A model generated the notes under the pieces. That model was not told the origin of the DNA and made no database searches. It saw nothing but the letters and a program-made list of their open reading frames with translations. The translations under genes were made by a program, and so were the position numbers. From Sipunculus nudus (Eukaryota; Annelida; Sipuncula; Golfingiida; Sipunculidae): 64,000 nt of DNA. Below, piece by piece: positions 1-10,373 of the stretch (positions within the stretch are counted from its first letter, which is position 1; each line of letters begins with the position of its first letter). The stretch is from NCBI GenBank assembly GCA_026874595.1, contig CM049313.1, positions 73,154,659 to 73,218,658 of the forward strand, given 5' to 3'.

Positions 1-360
1 GTTTTGTGTCAAGCATGAACACATTACTTGTGTTACAGGCACACAAGTGTTGTGTTCCTGACCCAACTGATTTGTGTTGATTTTACAATCTATTTGTGTC
101 ATTCTTTCACACATTACTTGTGTTGCAGGAACAAAATATTGTGTTCCTCACCCATTCCACTTGTGTTGATTTAACAATCTACTTGTGTCATTCTTTCACA
201 CATTACTTGTGTTGCAGGAACAAAATATTGTGTTTCTCACTTATTCCACTTGTGTAGATTTAACAATCTACATGTGTTTTTTCATTCACACATTACTTGG
301 ATTACAGTAACAAAAAGTTGGTGTTGTTAACCCATTCCTTTTGTATCGATATATTATAAC
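1..360. repeat. ~90-bp minisatellite, at least four copies
   Basis: The motif ACACATTACTTG recurs at about 19, 109, 198 and 288, a period of 89-90 bp. Each unit also carries an AACAAAATATTGTGTTCCT-type segment and a TTGTGTTGATTTAACAATCTA-type segment. Copies two and three are nearly identical and the fourth is diverged, decaying by about 360. The array probably extends left of the window. No coding content was seen. Confidence 0.85.
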
Positions 361-900
361 CTGTTTGTTTTATTCTATCACACATTATAATTGTTTGATT
401 GATTGATTCAATATGCAAGTGGATGACTTTTTCCCCCAGATTTGCTCTTCATAATATCTCATAAGTGTGCTTCAATATACCTCTTGTTACTCTCTAATTG
501 CCATATATTTAAATACAATTACAAATTATTTTTTTGTAAAAATTATTAGTGATATTTACAAACACAAGGTTGTTAAGAAAACTGGAGAAAAAAATAAAGA
601 TTGATAAATGTTTTGCAAATAATTGGTATGATAAGGATGCTGTAGACCACATGAAACACATCAAAGGTGCAAATAATAATCAAATATCTATTTCATAATT
701 CTGTTTCCAAAATTAATGTTAATTATCACATGAATAACTATTACATTACTGTAAAAAAGGTAATTATTACATTAATACTATAATATTCTGTAAATATTAA
801 TAAATATATTACCTTTTAACAAGATATAACCATTCAGACTGAAAACATCTTTCATATGTAAATTACAATGCTTAATATATTAGGAAATTAGATCAGATCA
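361..900. other. AT-rich stretch without recognised features
   Basis: Very AT-rich sequence with no long open frame, no tRNA-like fold and no repeat that I recognise. Confidence 0.6.
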
Positions 901-904
901 CTAT

Positions 905-1195
905 TTTAATCTCGCCTAGGCAGATTTTAAACTCGCCTAAGTAATATCAGGCAGATTTTAAACTCGCCTGGATGACACCAGACGGATTTTAAACTCGCCT
1001 AGGCGAGATTAAAATCCTGGCCTGCTCCATGATGGATTTTAATCTCGCCTAGGCGAGATTGCGATTGTGATCTTGTCTAGGCAAGTTTAAAATCCGTCTA
1101 GCCGAGATCACAATTGCAATCTCGCCTAGGCGAGATCACAATCGCAATCTCGTCTAGGCGAATTTAAAATCCGCCTGGATTTTAATCTCGTCTCT
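905..1195. repeat. Cluster of CTCGCCTAGGCGAG palindromes
   Basis: Repeated forms of ATTTTAAACTCGCCTAGG and its reverse complement CCTAGGCGAGATTAAAAT fill this segment in both orientations. Perfect palindromes CTCGCCTAGGCGAG occur near 994, 1045 and 1124. The segment can fold into many alternative hairpins, so it resembles a foldback or short palindromic-unit array. No coding content was seen. Confidence 0.75.
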
Positions 1196-1392
1196 GACAT
1201 ATATATATTTATATATGTGTGTGTGTGTGTCTGTATAAGGAAAGCTTTCAGCAGTGTACATTCCTCAGGTATACACAGTGTAAGTTAGTAAGTAGGTGTG
1301 TATACCTGAGAAGTGAGCACAGCTATAAGCAGTCCTTACGAAACAGTATTGTGACACAATATTAATTAAACAAGCTAGCTATATATGGTATA

Positions 1393-1393
<1 letters not shown>

Positions 1394-1439
<46 letters not shown>
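1394..1439. repeat. (TA)n microsatellite
   Basis: Uninterrupted TA dinucleotides for more than 40 bases; a shorter TATATATTTATATATGTG tract lies near 1200. Confidence 0.95.
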
Positions 1440-1441
<2 letters not shown>

Positions 1442-1699
1442 TATGAATTTCTTCAATTCATAAACTAAAATTCCATGACAAAATCTTTAATGTCTGTTTA
1501 AAAATCACAAATATTTTTAAAATGGATAATCGGTATAGTGAAACCCCTCTTGAGCGGACAGTCATTGGACCGGGCGAATTGTCCGTTATAGCCGGGTGTC
1601 CGTCCCAGAAGGGTTCTTGCCCAGGAAGACCGGCTGCGGCTACATGTCGGAGACCAAGGTATGCCATGGGACTTAATAAAACATGAAAGGTGGTAGTTT

Positions 1700-3572
1700 T
1701 CATCTAATATTTGAATATTATTTGAATATTAAATATATGTTATATGTGAATAAAGTTATTGCTTGTGGCTTTTGTGTGTGTGTGTGTGTTTTTTTTAAAT
1801 TTTGGTATGAGGCTTTCAGTATTAACTGGAACATTATCGTCATTACTTGTGAGAAAATAATATCCTTACTGTGACTGCTGACATCGAAGGCCTTACTCGT
1901 ATCGATGCATACATTTCAGCACAGGCTCCGTAATATATATTAATTACACACACTTTCTGTGATAGTATGGGAATCGCTTATAAAATGAATTAATTTCTGA
2001 CATCTCGTTCAATTTTTATTTAACATTTTTTTCGGGATCATAAGCAAAAATGATAAAAAATGCTTGATATCATAAACGCGGTATGATTGGTAGGTGGGAC
2101 CAATGTTACATAATCAGGAATTGCCTATGGTCTCCCTTATCTTTAGCAGTCCTTCAATTGTAGCATTTACAGGAAATTTGGTCTACCTTATGACTAGAAT
2201 AGACACACGCACACACATATATAAATTAATGTATCATTTTTTTCAGAATATATTGATGTTCCACAAAGCCCTATTAGTAGGAAGCAAGCATATTTAAACT
2301 TGTTTGAACAACCTGCGTGCCTGTAAAAATTGTCTCCTAATAAACATATCAAATATTATTAGTTCGTGCATTATTACTATGATTATTATTAGTAATTTAA
2401 CAACGTATCAAATTCAAGTTGTTAATAATGTTAACCGTGGGACCCTCATCTATATATAATGCATTATTTGAACAATATATATTGCATTATTTGAACAACA
2501 GAAAAAAATACATGCATCAATAAGTATAGTGTACTAACGTAATTGTAATTTTTAAGTAGAAGATGGTCAGCACACATGTAAAAGAACTGAATTGGATCAA
2601 CTATTATAATTATATGTCACTGAATCTGCCAAAGGTGACTGCATCTATTTTTCATGTGAAGCTTCTGATTATAAATTCCATAATATAGGTCTTTCGTAGA
2701 TAAATTATTTTTGCAGCAATTCAGTTAATTCGAACTGGAGCCAGTTGGAGTTAAAAAGTAGTAAAGATTTTCTGACCTGGGGTAATTAAAGTACATAAAC
2801 ACAAAACAATATTAGAAGTGAAAAATACTCATTGACTCTTATTTCCATGCAATTTTCAGGTTCATATTATGTATCATTGAAAATGCAGCTTTCAAACATC
2901 AAGCCTGGCCATCCAGCTCTAGTGACAGTAGCTGGGTATTTAGAGGTGATTTAAATTACCCCAGAATCAAGAAACCGAAAGCTTTTCTATAGTTTATCGG
3001 TATATCATTTTTAAAAATAAGGCATAGCAAGCATCTAGTAAAAGTACAAATAGCTTGCATGGATTGTTTAACAGTTTTTTGCCATCCACCATCATGTTAC
3101 AGAACAATCATAGGGTTTGGAACCTTCGCTTCTGCACACAAACAAAATAGAAAGATAGATAGTAAAAACATGAGAGAAATGTGTAAATATATTCCCGTTA
3201 CTATTAAGATTTATTTTAGAAATTTTCAAAGTCTGACACTCTTTACATTTGCATTACAGACAATATATTGCTAAGCTTTGTTCTTTCTTCACAAACTTTC
3301 AACAAATACAACAAAAATAGTTTCTCTTTTGGTCAATAGAAACCTTTAGAACTGATTACAAATATACATTATAATATAAGTTATCCATATTTACATTACA
3401 GACAATATCTTGCTAAGCTTTTGTTCTTTCTTTTTCATATGGGACTTACATTACCACACTCGTGCATAGAGAAACATGAAAAAATTTATTTATTTGTACG
3501 CCATATTTTATCTAAGTTTGTATAAACTTAAATAATCGAAAATAAAATAAACGTGAGTTAAAAAAACATAAT
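1700..3572. other. AT-rich intergenic DNA
   Basis: Only short, low-complexity open frames are present. An imperfect direct repeat of TTACATTACAGACAATAT-type sequence occurs around 3250 and 3390. Nothing supports a gene. Confidence 0.55.
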
Positions 3573-3577
3573 ACGTG

Positions 3578-4728
3578 TGTCACCCCTGACTTAACGTGAT
3601 AACTTTACAACGGATATATCCTATAAAACAATAGGATGGGTTTACGCTCGCCACTTGATTTCACTAATCAAGAAATTAGTTCCCGGTCATTACAGGTTAC
3701 ATTTCCAGGTTCTTTTAAGGACGTGTATAAAAATACCAGACAATCATACACCCAGATCAATAGAAACTATGAGACATCAGGTTAAATTCACAAATATAAT
3801 TCAAGACCATACATACAGAGACATAGATGTGAGTGTGTGTGCGTTGATGTGTCATTACGACAGTCCTTCACTTTAAAAATACAGGATATTTACTGAGTCC
3901 ATGGTTTGTATAAAAAAACAATAAAGTCCAGTTCCTTCAGAGATCTCTGGTTACTGTTTTGTGTAGAATCTAGCGTATGGTTAGTACCATATAGTCTTTC
4001 TGAGTTTAGCGATCTTCAACTGATCTTGCTTGACAGCGACCCGGGTAGGTTTACGTTCACATGAATGGTATAGCTCTCTTTGTTTACATATGAGCTTAGA
4101 GTCCTTGACCTTACTCGTGTAGCAATTGTTTCACGGCTTACAGCGATTATGTATCTAGGTCAAGCTGAACTAGGCCGGCAGGTGACGCGTGCGCACTAAC
4201 TTTACCGCCAATACGGTGCTCTGTCGGCAGCACGGCTGTGATCTCGTGAGCTGGGCCCTTGCCTCATGTAGAAGCTTGCTTCTATGCCGTTCCTGGCGAG
4301 TTTAAGCGTTTCAATGTTCTTTCTGCCGTGCGTGCGTGCTGCCTCTTCAAGCTTCAAGACCCAACTGAAGCAGCGTCCCGCGTCTCTCCCTGAACTCTGA
4401 CGTCGCAATCGCCTGTGCACTGTGTACGGCGATACGGTTCTCTGATTGGCTTATGGCTCAAGTGTCCCATATAAGGATATATGTCATCTAGTATGACTGC
4501 TAGCGTCACCATGGCGACCCACATACCAGATGTAATACACGCAATGCGTGACACAGATAAATCAGCTGATAGCCGATGGGATTTCATACAAGAATACACA
4601 ATATATATATACAATCAAGACATGTCAACGCTTTAGGATGACGCTTCACGTCAATATCAACAGAGAACAGACTTTGTTAAACTATGATACAAAACACCGT
4701 ACATATTGTCACCGATTTTCTGGTGACA
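3578..4728 (-). repeat. 3' LTR of the Gmr1-like element (1151 bp)
   Basis: The left edge reads TGTCACC and the right edge GGTGACA, a 7-bp terminal inverted repeat with canonical TG...CA ends. It matches the remnant at 10030-10373 closely over its first ~242 bases and again over 4514-4617. A purine-rich tract abuts the right edge on the minus strand. The length is long for Ty3/Gypsy but not unusual. Confidence 0.88.
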
Positions 4729-4741
4729 TCACCCCTCCTTT
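4729..4741 (-). other. Polypurine tract next to the 3' LTR
   Basis: On the minus strand the bases before the LTR read AAAGGAGGGGTGA, directly followed by TGTCACC of the LTR. This is the expected position and composition of a plus-strand priming tract. Confidence 0.7.
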
Positions 4742-4953
4742 AAAAGAAAACACACAGTATTTTCTCGATACATCGTATCGTTCTATCTCACAGGGTCCAG
4801 CTAAACATATTTACATATAGCAATACATAGCAATACATAAGGGTCATGTAACAAGTTGTCATTAGTACATGCCCACGGTCTATGACACAGGGCAAAATCC
4901 TGTACATGTTTAGACTTAACTGGCTAAACATTATAACTCATTATATCCTAACA

Positions 4954-5616
4954 CTAAGGCAGTCTGCTAAGAAAATCAGGTCCATGGTTTAGTTTACCTG
5001 ACACTGCTTCAATATCAAATCTAAACTCTTGTAGAACCAGTGCCCATCTCATTACTCTCTTATTAGCACATTTTGATTTGCTAATACACTTTAATGGTTT
5101 GTGGTCGGTCTGAATGGTGAACGGTCTACAAGCCAGGTACATCTCAAATTTCTGTACAGACCATACAATTGCTAATGACTCTTTCTCCATGGTGGAGTAA
5201 TTTCTCTCCCTGGGCAATAGTTTACGACTGGCATAAGCTACTGGGTGCATGATCCCCTCATGTCTTTGCATCAAGATACAGCCAATTACCACATCAGATG
5301 CATCACATTTCAAATAAAATCGTTTACTGAAATCGGGTAGCTTCAGTATGGGAGGGTCTGACAGTTTAGCCTTTAGAGAACAGTACGCGTTCTCGTGTAC
5401 GGGTTTCCAGTCTAGTTTGTTAGGTTGACCTTTCCGCGTTAGATCAGTCAAGGGCACCGCTATTTCCGCATAGTTTGGCACGAATTTTCGATAGTACCCT
5501 GTAAGACCTAGGAATGCTCGCAAAGCCTTCTTTGTCTTTGGTCTATCAGTGCTCTGTATTCTCTTGAGCAAAACCGGATTAGTGGCCAAGTTGCCCGTGC
5601 CTACAAGGTGTCCCAA
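4954..5616 (-). pseudogene. RT connection and RNase H domain of the Gmr1-like element
   Basis: The frame opens with the end of the RT palm (GHLVGTG), then the conserved AFLGLTGYYRKFVPNYA connection helix, then a Ty3/Gypsy RNase H with CDAS near residue 105, AYASRKL, the catalytic-type ERNYSTMEKE segment and TDHKPL, ending DFLSRLP before a stop. It is the C-terminal part of pol. It is separated from the upstream RT by an in-frame stop and a frameshift near 5620, and begins at a non-ATG codon, so it is a fragment of a broken polyprotein rather than a gene. Confidence 0.92.
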
Positions 5617-5648
5617 AAACTCTGGTAGCCTATGAAGGTTTTAGCTGG

Positions 5649-6131
5649 TTAGGCTGCTAAGTTTGCACATTCTAGTCTAACTAGCACTTCTCTGAGAGTT
5701 CTTAAATGCTCGTCCCAAGTCTCTGCGTGTATTAACACGCCATCTACATAACACACTACATTCGGCATGTCGCTGAACATTTTCCGCATCATGCGGGTGA
5801 AAACCGCTCCGGCAGTTACCAGGCCGAATGGCATAACCCTAAATTGATAAAGGCCATCGGGTGTAACAAAGGCCGTCTCATCCCTGGATTCCTCAGAAAC
5901 AGGGATCTGCCAGTAACCTTTCGTCAGGTCAAGCTTTGTAAAATACTGGCTTTTCGCGACTTCGACAAAAAGTGTTTCCGGATCCGGCATGGGTTCAGGA
6001 TCGAACACGACTGATTGGTTCAGCTTTCGGTAGTCTATCACGAATCTAGTCTTACCGACAGGTTTCCTAAGCAGGATACAGGGGGACGCATAGCTAGAAT
6101 CTGACTGTTCAATAATGCCTAAGTTTAACAT
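5649..6131 (-). pseudogene. Reverse transcriptase core of the Gmr1-like element, active site altered
   Basis: Typical Ty3/Gypsy RT motifs appear in order: NLGIIEQSDSSYASP, RFVIDYRKLNQ, the first catalytic aspartate in FTKLDLTKGYWQIP (about residue 68), TPDGLYQFRVMPFGL, then YVDG at residues 128-131, where the family has YVDD or YIDD. The second aspartate codon (5739-5741) is GGC instead of GAC or GAT, which should abolish polymerase activity. It overlaps the preceding frame because of a frameshift near 6170 and ends at a stop inside the conserved region that normally continues to the RNase H. Confidence 0.93.
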
Positions 6132-7141
6132 TTCCTGGATTTCTGTTCGCCTTGTCTCTCGCAGTTTAAAAGCACCCTATAGGGCCTAGTTTTTACAGGT
6201 ACATCAGATGAGAGTTTAATGCTACATTCTACAACATTGGTGAGCTTGGGTACATCTGTGAATACATCCCCATATTGCCTAAGCAGACTGAGTATTTCAT
6301 GGCGCTGACGCTTGCTTAGGTCGGCATTTACCTGAACATCTCGCTCAGTCTGGCGGCGCGCATACGACGGTAACGACATGTGGGCATCCTCATCAATCCC
6401 TTCTGGGTTTAACTCTCCGAACACGGGAGGCTCTGTTTCACCGTCTACACCGTCAGGATCATGTATGGAATCAGGTGCGCCCTTGGCTACCACTGCCAGA
6501 ATATGCTGGGGCTCGTTCCTAGCATGGTACCGTTTCAGCATATTCACGTGGAAGGTCTTAACCTTATCGCCAATCTTAATCCGATAGTCTAAGTCCCCAA
6601 CCCTGTTTACAAAAGTATAGGGGCCTTTCCACTGTACCATTAATTTGTTCCGCTCCGTCGGGAGTAACAACAAAACTTCGTCTCCGGCCTCAAACCTGCG
6701 CGTGCATTTACCTCTATCATATAACAGTTTGTGTCTGTTCGCTGATTTGTTCAACGCCTCTCTAGCTAACGCGCATGTGTGGCTTAGTTTGTCTTGTAGG
6801 TCCAGGACGTATTGGTACGTGGTTTTAGTCTCGACGCTAGTATCTCGCTTGGTCCACAGATCCCTAAGAATCCGCATCGGTCCTCTAACGATCCTACCAT
6901 AGAGCAACTCAAAGGGTGAGAACCCTGTGCTCTCATGTGGCGCTTCTCGGTACACAAAAAGCAAGGTGCTGAGGTACCGACCCAGTCTCGCGGTCTTTCC
7001 TCGCACATCCGTTTCAACATTAACTTTAACGTGCCATTGAATCCCTCCACCATTCCGTGTGGTGAGCTGTTTTACAGACAAAACACGGCTAACTTCTCGC
7101 ATGAGGTCTGACGTAAATTGTGTTCCCAGGTCGGTAAGCAC
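6125..7141 (-). pseudogene. Integrase C-terminal half joined to RT N-terminus
   Basis: Read in frame with the upstream segment across one TGA stop (7145-7147). It starts with the second catalytic aspartate of integrase (LTDLGTQF) and continues to LLFVYREAPHESTGFSPFELLYGR, a GDEVLLLLP...WKGPYTF integrase C-terminal module, then the extreme N-terminus of RT (LRQYGDVFTDVPKLTN). The stretch with the third acidic residue is read in another frame (GMVEGFNGTLK, about 7053-6985), so two compensating frameshifts lie within. The direct continuity from integrase C-terminus into RT proves the inverted pol order. Confidence 0.9.
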
Positions 7142-7144
7142 CTC

Positions 7145-8161
7145 TCACGGCACTCCTATCCGCGCATAAATATCAACTAGCGCATCAGCCACAGAGACAG
7201 TATTTATGTTCTTTAAAGCAACAGCCTCCGGATATCTAGTGGCATAATCCATAATGGTCAGAATATACTTGTGATCTCTCTCCGACACTGGATGGATCGG
7301 CCCAACCAGATCCATCGAAATTCTACGCCAGGGCTCATCAATTAATGGCATCTGGCCTAACGTAGCTCCAGGCACCTTGCCTTTCGGTATGGTTTTCTGG
7401 CAAATGGGACAGGACTTGCAAAACTCAGCAATGTCTTTATACATCCCTTTCCAGAAAAACTGAGTTCTCACGCGGTCGTGCGTTTTGTCTATGCCCTGAT
7501 GGCCCACCATAACCGCTTCGTGGCCCATCCTCATGACGTCATACCGTAACATCTGAGGTACCACCACTCGAGATCCATCTTGATATCCCCGTTTATCACT
7601 CACAACCTGAACTAAATATCCGTCCTCAATTATAAATGGAATATCATTTCTAGCCTCTATAGCTAGCCTCCAATACGGCGCTAAAGACTGATCCTCCTCC
7701 TGCGCCTTCAAAAATTCGGCCGGACTCACATCGGCAACTGGGCTTGCAACATTCAAGCTACGCGTCGGTATCTGTTTCTCACGTGCAGCGCTCCGTGTCT
7801 CCACCGCAGACGACACCTCCTTTTGTGACTCTACACCGTCACACACTATGCCTGAGGACCGCTCAGACTTCCACGTAGGGTCCGGATCATACGGATCACG
7901 CGCTCCCGCTACGTTACCTAGCGCTAAATCACATACAGCATCCCCGACCACCATTGCCTCGATAGTACCGACAAAGTACGCACAGTCCACATTAATCCTA
8001 GCCGTAGGAAATTGTCTTACAGACCCTTCGAACAACCTACACTCGACCTGGTGTCCGGTGAACTGATTCGGCTCGACGTACGACTCACGTATTCCTGCCG
8101 AGGAACATCCCGAATCCCGCAGCACCCTCGCTGACTTACCATTCACCAGCCCTTCACACAC
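7145..8161 (-). pseudogene. Aspartic protease and integrase N-terminal half
   Basis: Residues 7-25 (NGKSARVLRDSGCSSA) look like a retropepsin active site with DSG in place of the usual DTG. After a variable linker comes the integrase H2C2 zinc-binding domain (H214, H221, C251, C254, with WKGMYKDIAEFCKSC) and the start of the catalytic core (SMDLVGP with D284; TIMDYATRYPEA). It ends at a TGA in front of the next integrase segment. The frame continues from the gag-end segment across a single TAA at 8165-8167. Confidence 0.9.
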
Positions 8162-8164
8162 AGG

Positions 8165-8581
8165 TTAGGAGTTTCCGCCTTCTGTCTGGGCAGCAAATCC
8201 TAACGACTGACTCGGACTCTCTACTTCCGGTTTCACCGCACCGACTGTGTCCGTTTCCGCCTCGACTACTGCCATTGACATAGTCTCAGGCTTCTGTTTT
8301 GGGTTATACGGGGGGCTAAAATTAGTCCTATACCTCTGCTGATCGCCAGCAGCACGCCCTACCTGAGGGGAAGACCTAGGCCTCGACCGGGCACTAGTCT
8401 TACATTCCCGCTTTATGTCCCAGTTCATTACATAAGTAACATCTGATGCCTCCTGATGGCTTAAATGTCTGACCGCCCGGTCGGCGCTCAACCTCTCGCT
8501 TCTCTCTAGGCTGAGATACCGGTTGCGCTGGACGCGGCACATTATTGCCATAATGAGGACCTGCTGTAAGGCTGTGTACAC
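8165..8581 (-). pseudogene. gag C-terminus to protease linker
   Basis: From RECKTSARSRPRS onward this frame supplies the last cysteine of the zinc knuckle and a basic, proline- and serine-rich linker, ending at a TAA just before the protease. The upstream part of this open frame is a shadow of the other gag frame. A one-base deletion near 8405 separates the two halves. Confidence 0.7.
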
Positions 8582-8702
8582 TGTGAGCCTCCGTATAACT
8601 CTCGGCTAAGTCTACCATACTATCAAAGTCACGACACCGTCTCTCTTTCAAAAACATAGAGAGATCCCTACTACAGCAGTTTACGTACTGCTCGCACATC
8701 AA
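8400..8702 (-). pseudogene. gag nucleocapsid with split CCHC zinc knuckle
   Basis: Continues in frame from gag after a TAG. It contains a capsid-tail-like segment (FLKERRCRDFDSMVDLAE), a basic linker and CYLCNELGHKAG, the first three ligands of a CX2CX4HX4C knuckle. The fourth cysteine is found only in the neighbouring frame (RECK), so the knuckle is split by a one-base deletion. Confidence 0.85.
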
Positions 8703-8720
8703 CAGGTTAACTACCCCGTC

Positions 8721-9326
8721 CTAGTCACCTCCGGCCCCTGCCATCCCTATCCAATGATCTAGGTATCCACTTAGTCTCACCGCAAACTGACTCGGCGTTT
8801 CGCCTCGCTCAGGCCTACAAGTCCGAAACTTGTGTCGATAACCCTCTTTGGTCATTTGGTATCGCTTTAACAAGGCTATCTTTAACTCATTGTAATCCAT
8901 GGCCTCACTAACCGATAACTGTGTGTAAGTCCCTAGCGCCTTACCCCACAGTAACGGACTCAGGTGTAACGCCCAATTCTCCCTATCATAGTCTTGACAT
9001 AAAGCTAACCGTTCAAATCGCTCAAGAAACGCATCTAGCTGATCGTGAGCCTCATCAAAAGGTGGAAGCTGGATTTTCGGGAATACATCCCTACTTCTCT
9101 CTTCTTTAACCCCAGAGTCAGACTTTAACCTTAGAACCTCTAATTCGTGGGCTCTAGCCTCTCGCTCGCGCTCTAATTCCCGCTGTTCACTCTCTATTTC
9201 ACGTTGCCTAGCTCTTATCTCACGTTCCTCATCCGCACGCCGTCTAGCCTCAACATAATCTTGTAAAGCCTGGTCCTTAAGTCCCAAGGCCTGTCCGCAT
9301 CTAACAAGTGACTCTAACGACTCCAT
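8721..9326 (-). pseudogene. gag capsid region of the Gmr1-like element
   Basis: Begins at ATG with MESLESLVRCGQ, followed by a long charged coiled-coil (about residues 25-75, rich in E, R and Q), then a Ty3/Gypsy-type capsid core: PKIQLPPFDE, FLERFERLA, WALHLSPLLWGKAL, then YRHKFRTCRPERGETPSQFAVRLSGYLDHW. The end is set by a TAG stop, after which the same frame continues into the nucleocapsid part. Confidence 0.85.
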
Positions 9327-10029
9327 GGTAACGCTCTAACCTAGTAAAATTCTAGTATCTAGTAATATCCGCTCTTAAAAATCCGTAATTACGTACTGTT
9401 AAAGCCAACCTAACGAACCGGCGGTATCCGTACAATTACACTACGGTAGCTCTACACATCAAAATCTACTTATACGGACGGACGGACGGAAGGTCGGACG
9501 AAGGGTCAGACGGATGGACGGATGGATAACAAGATATCAATAAACATCATGCACCTATGATTACCATGCCAATCGGGAGGGGTAAACTTACCTGTCAAGA
9601 GACCAATCACAAACCAGTGTGGAAAAAAATATACCAGGGCGTATCTAACAACATCAAAAATTTTCACTCTAATCTGGGTTTATATCAAACCAGTAATGAT
9701 GTTCAGGTATCACTGAACTAGCATTACTCACAAAACATGCATGTGTTCTAGCCAAATCTACAAGGTATATGCTAATCCTGAAACAATGTTGAGCTTCAGG
9801 TAATATTCTCACTGAATAAATATTAACTCCTAACAGTGGGGAAATTTCATTATGCAAGTATACACTATAACATCAGTTTGGTGGCATATCCAATTATTAA
9901 TTCAGGTCAACTCTAGTTTGAGTATATGAATGTCTGGTTTCAGTACTGTTTTCTCAGTTCAAAATTTCTGAAACTTAATTAGCCAGTTTTTTTTAAGGCT
10001 AATTATATCCTTGCACGCTCGCCATTCAA
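9327..10029 (-). other. Leader between 5' LTR and gag
   Basis: About 700 bases with no domain content. On the minus strand the 5' LTR remnant is followed after five bases by TGGCGAGCGTGCAAGG, a possible tRNA primer-binding site (it begins TGG); the tRNA cannot be named by eye. A (GGAC/GGAT)n-like tract lies at about 9476-9528. Confidence 0.45.
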
Positions 10030-10373
10030 TGTCACCCCGCCTTAACGTGATAACTTTACAGCGGATATATCCTATAAAACAATAGGATGGGTTTACGCTC
10101 GCCACTTGATTTCACTAATCAAGAAATTAGATCCCGGTCATTACAGGTGACATTTCCAGGTTCTTTTAAGGACGTGTATAAAAATACCAGACAATCATAC
10201 ACCCAGATCAATAGAAACTATGAGACATCAGGTTAAATTCACAAATATAATTCAAGACCATACATACAGAGGCGACCCACATACCAGATGTAATACACGC
10301 AATGCGTGACACAGATAAATCAGCTGATAGCCGATGGGATTTCATACAAGAATACACAATATATATACAATCA
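10030..10373 (-). repeat. 5' LTR remnant with 693-bp internal deletion and truncated end
   Basis: Starts TGTCACC like the 3' LTR and matches it up to CATACATACAGAG, then jumps to GCGACCCACATACC. This corresponds to loss of LTR positions 3821-4513. Homology stops at ACAATCA, so the final ~111 bases are missing. A G-run follows. Confidence 0.88.

Larger units (their letters stand above)
3578..10373 (-). mobile_element. Degraded Gmr1-like Ty3/Gypsy LTR retrotransposon
   Basis: On the minus strand the order is 5' LTR remnant (10030-10373), leader, gag, CCHC zinc knuckle, aspartic protease, integrase, reverse transcriptase, RNase H, polypurine tract, 3' LTR (3578-4728). Sequence signatures place RT and RNase H in the Ty3/Gypsy superfamily, yet integrase lies upstream of RT. 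That order is typical of Ty1/Copia and, within Ty3/Gypsy, of the Gmr1-like group. The copy is dead: in-frame stops at about 8721, 8165, 7145 and 5649; frameshifts near 8405, two inside integrase (about 7055-6985), near 6170 and near 5620; and a substituted RT active-site residue. No envelope-like frame was seen. The five bases left of the 3' LTR are ACGTG, but the truncated 5' LTR leaves no partner target duplication to test. Confidence 0.92.

Noticed and set aside
1536-1640. Short TE-like segment containing GGACCGGGCGAATTGTCCG and TTATAGCCGGGTGTCCG
   Set aside because: It resembles a dispersed repeat from other marine animals in my memory, but no termini or second copy are in the window to support a call.
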